A DNA stretch of 16,257 nt from UMGS363 sp964402055. Its GTDB lineage: Bacteria > Bacillota > Clostridia > Oscillospirales > Ruminococcaceae. This document shows, in pieces, positions 14,274-16,257 of the stretch (position 1 is the first letter of the stretch; every line of letters starts with the position of its first letter). The notes under the pieces are model-generated. The model saw nothing but the letters and a program-made list of their open reading frames with translations. It did no database searches and was not told the origin of the DNA. The position numbers were made by a program, and so were the translations under genes. The stretch spans positions 1 through 16,257 of the forward strand of contig CAYOAV010000039.1 in the NCBI GenBank assembly GCA_964402055.1, in the 5' to 3' direction.

Positions 14274-15631
14274 TTTTTCGAATTCATTCCCATCATTCCC
14301 ATAGGAACACGGAATTTATTTTTCTTTCCCTTGCCGTTTTTACCCATAATGCCAAGCTGCTTCATCATTTTCTGCATCTGCTCGAACTGTTTCAGCAATC
14401 TGTTGACATCGGCAACGGTATTACCGCTTCCTGCCGCAATTCTGCGTTTTCTCGGCGGATTAATAAGGGAGGGCTTTGCTCTTTCCGCAGGAGTCATTGA
14501 AAGGATCATAGCCTCAATTCGTTTAACCTGACTATCGTCAACATCAACATCATCAAGCTTATTTCCCACACCCGGGAGCATTCCGAGTATCTGCTTTATC
14601 GGGCCCATTTTCTGGATCTGCTTCATCTGATCGAGGAGGTCGTTCATATCAAACGTATTCTCCTTGATTCTTTCAGCAAGCTTTTGAGTATTTTCCTCGT
14701 CAAAGGTTGACTGTGCTCTTTCGATAAGTGTGAGCATATCACCCATTCCGAGGATTCTCGATGCCATTCTGTCAGGGTGGAACGGCTCAAAATCGTCGAG
14801 CTTTTCACCTGTACCGACGAACTTTATCGGCTTACCTGTAACAGCAAGGACAGAAAGTGCCGCACCGCCTCTTGTATCGGAGTCAAGCTTTGACATAAGC
14901 ACACTATCGATACCAAGAGCATCATCGAAAGCCTTTGCGACATTTACAGCATCCTGACCTGTCATTGCGTCAACAACAAGCATTATTTCATTCGGTTCAG
15001 TTTCTTCCTTGATAGCCTTAAGCTCATTCATAAGAGCCTCATCTATATGAAGACGGCCAGCCGTATCAAGGATAACAATATCGTTTCCGTGATCCTTAGC
15101 GTGCTTTACAGCTTCCTTTGCAATGGTGACAGGGTTAATCTGTCCCATTTCAAAAACTCTAACATCGGCTTTTTTTCCGACAACTCCGAGCTGATCTATA
15201 GCCGCAGGACGATAAACGTCACACGCCGCCAGCAAAGGACGCTTGCCCATATCCTTAAAATACTTCGCAAGCTTAGCCGCATGGGTAGTTTTACCCGAAC
15301 CCTGCAAGCCGCACATCATAATAACGCAAGGCGGCTTTGACGGGAATTCTATTCTTGCCGTGCCATCGCCCATAAGAGCAACAAGCTCGTCATTAACTAT
15401 CTTAATAACATGCTGACCAGGAGTAAGGCTTTGCAGCACGTCCTCTCCGACAGCCTTTTCCGTTACCTTAGCAACGAAATCCTTAACAACCTTATAGTTT
15501 ACATCAGCTTCAAGCAACGCAAGTCTTACCTCACGCATAGCTTCCTTAACATCAGCCTCTGTAAGCTTACCTCGTCCTTTCAGGCGTTTAAAAACGCTGC
15601 TGAGTTTTTCGGACAAGCCCTCAAACGCCAT
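14270..15631 (-). CDS. ffh: Signal recognition particle protein Ffh
   Basis: A 453-residue SRP54 GTPase that binds signal sequences and SRP RNA and delivers ribosomes to FtsY at the membrane. N domain at 1-90. G domain with G1 GLQGSGKTT (108-116), DVYRPAAIDQL, DTAGR (189-193) and SKLD (247-250; many homologues have TKLD). Methionine-rich M domain with RKRRIAAGSGNTVADVNRLLKQFEQMQ and the tail MGMMGMNSKK. The ATG at 15631 follows AAAGGAGA; the frame extends further upstream into ylxM but without start signals. It lies 19 nt after ylxM. Confidence 0.97.
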   Translation of the reverse strand: MAFEGLSEKLSSVFKRLKGRGKLTEADVKEAMREVRLALLEADVNYKVVKDFVAKVTEKAVGEDVLQSLTPGQHVIKIVNDELVALMGDGTARIEFPSKPPCVIMMCGLQGSGKTTHAAKLAKYFKDMGKRPLLAACDVYRPAAIDQLGVVGKKADVRVFEMGQINPVTIAKEAVKHAKDHGNDIVILDTAGRLHIDEALMNELKAIKEETEPNEIMLVVDAMTGQDAVNVAKAFDDALGIDSVLMSKLDSDTRGGAALSVLAVTGKPIKFVGTGEKLDDFEPFHPDRMASRILGMGDMLTLIERAQSTFDEENTQKLAERIKENTFDMNDLLDQMKQIQKMGPIKQILGMLPGVGNKLDDVDVDDSQVKRIEAMILSMTPAERAKPSLINPPRKRRIAAGSGNTVADVNRLLKQFEQMQKMMKQLGIMGKNGKGKKNKFRVPMGMMGMNSKK

Positions 15632-15650
15632 AAAAATTCTCCTTTCAGGA

Positions 15651-16025
15651 TCAGAACAGGTCTTTATTTTCCTCTGCAAGCGAAACAAGATATTCCGCAC
15701 GCTTTGTTATCGCCTTGGGTGCAGTCCAATGCACACATTCCTCACGGATATCTGCAGCAAGCTGACCGACCTCAGTAATTATCTCATAATATTTCTGTGA
15801 ACGCTCGGCGAGGTGGAATTTTCCCTCCATTTCAAGCATAACCTGTTCGCCACGCTTGATACTATCACGAACGCCCTGTCTTGTAATATTTTCATGCTCT
15901 GCGATTTCAGAGAGCGACAGATCCTCGTTATAATAAAGGTCGATAACGTCACGCTGTTTATCCGTGAGCATATCTGCGTAATAATCAAGCAAAACCGAAA
16001 AATGCAAATCCTTTTCTCCGCTCAC
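15651..16025 (-). CDS. ylxM: YlxM-family helix-turn-helix protein
   Basis: 124 residues, the usual YlxM/p13 partner gene of ffh. The sigma-region-4-like helix-turn-helix is at about 20-62: LTDKQRDVIDLYYNEDLSLSEIAEHENITRQGVRDSIKRGE. Start is GTG at 16025 with AGGAGGG upstream. The family is thought to affect SRP pathway expression or function, but its role is not well defined. It is the first gene after a strong promoter. Confidence 0.92.
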   Translation of the reverse strand: MSGEKDLHFSVLLDYYADMLTDKQRDVIDLYYNEDLSLSEIAEHENITRQGVRDSIKRGEQVMLEMEGKFHLAERSQKYYEIITEVGQLAADIREECVHWTAPKAITKRAEYLVSLAEENKDLF

Positions 16026-16042
16026 GATAACCCTCCTGACTA

Positions 16043-16066
16043 ATGTAAAGCAAAATTACTTTACAT
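16043..16066. promoter_or_regulatory. Dyad covering the ylxM transcription start
   Basis: Perfect 8-bp arms ATGTAAAG/CTTTACAT with an 8-bp spacer, directly adjoining the -10 box. It could be an operator or a 5' hairpin in the mRNA. I do not recognise the regulator. Confidence 0.65.
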
Positions 16067-16095
16067 ATTATACACTATTTTATCCCATTTGTCAA
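16067..16095 (-). promoter_or_regulatory. Consensus SigA promoter for ylxM-ffh
   Basis: -35 TTGACA (16090-16095), exact 17-bp spacer, -10 TATAAT (16067-16072). The expected start near 16060 gives a leader of about 35 nt. Confidence 0.85.
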
Positions 16096-16257
16096 GGGTT
16101 TAAAAAAAATTTACATTTTTCATAAAAAACAGACTGCAGCCTATCTATATGACTACACTTTGTAAATCTTATAGATAATACTAAACACCAATAAAATACA
16201 GGAAAAATCTGCACCGAAATCCATATATTCCAGATTGTCGGCTTGATTTTTTCCAAA
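16096..16257. other. Edge region upstream of the ylxM promoter
   Basis: AT-rich. Two minus-strand frames are open at the window edge: one ends at a TAG (16153-16155) after 34 codons and finishes with a hydrophobic stretch ILLVFSIIYKIYKV; another runs on to about 16094. Either could be the end of an upstream gene, but neither can be identified. The usual ftsY is not recognisable. Confidence 0.3.

Overview
This window looks like a chromosomal core-gene segment of a low-to-medium GC Gram-positive bacterium of the class Clostridia, most likely Ruminococcus or a close Oscillospiraceae relative. The reasons are strong AGGAGG-type ribosome binding sites, TTGACA/TATAAT promoters, an HPr carrying both His15 and Ser46, gene neighbourhoods that parallel Bacillus subtilis (yaaO-darA-holB-yaaT; ylxM-ffh-rpsP-khpA-rimM-trmD; ftsE-ftsX-peptidase-ctp), and a short foldback repeat of the sort common in gut Clostridia. 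The genus call is an inference from gene style and order. Every convincing gene is on the minus strand, so transcription runs from high to low coordinates.

Right part (16257 to 11856): a near-consensus promoter with a dyad over the start site drives ylxM-ffh (SRP protein export). Two small membrane-protein genes follow, then the translation block rpsP-khpA-rimM-trmD. A strong intrinsic terminator lies between khpA and rimM, just ahead of the rimM ribosome binding site. Next come a solitary ptsH (HPr) with its own TTGACT-17-TATAAT promoter and terminator, and a CdaR/PucR-type regulator gene.

Middle (9783 to 5620): the cell-division/wall-remodelling cluster ftsE-ftsX, a coiled-coil M23 peptidase with an intact zinc site, and an S41 C-terminal-processing peptidase whose nucleophile position is Cys instead of Ser. 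A 198-bp MITE-like element with 22-bp terminal inverted repeats, flanked by TTAA, sits exactly between the S41 gene and the next gene.

Left part (5413 to 513): a TPR-like protein, an Orn/Lys/Arg decarboxylase-family PLP enzyme, the c-di-AMP receptor darA, holB, yaaT/ricT (interrupted by a 100-N assembly gap) and an SPFH/prohibitin protein. Several of these genes are joined by 4-nt start/stop overlaps, which suggests translational coupling.

Far left (425 to 1): the most unusual region. A perfect TTGACA-17-TATAAT promoter precedes about 145 nt of RNA with three small hairpins and a terminator-like hairpin. Immediately after it lies the beginning of a gene resembling the PBECR4 (Barnase/EndoU/ColicinE5-D/RelE-like nuclease) family, which appears frameshifted near the window edge. 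The order promoter, structured RNA, terminator, nuclease gene is the same as in type III RNA-protein toxin-antitoxin loci. A 7-bp complementarity between the terminator loop and hairpin 2 suggests a switch or pseudoknot. No tRNA, rRNA or CRISPR array was seen.
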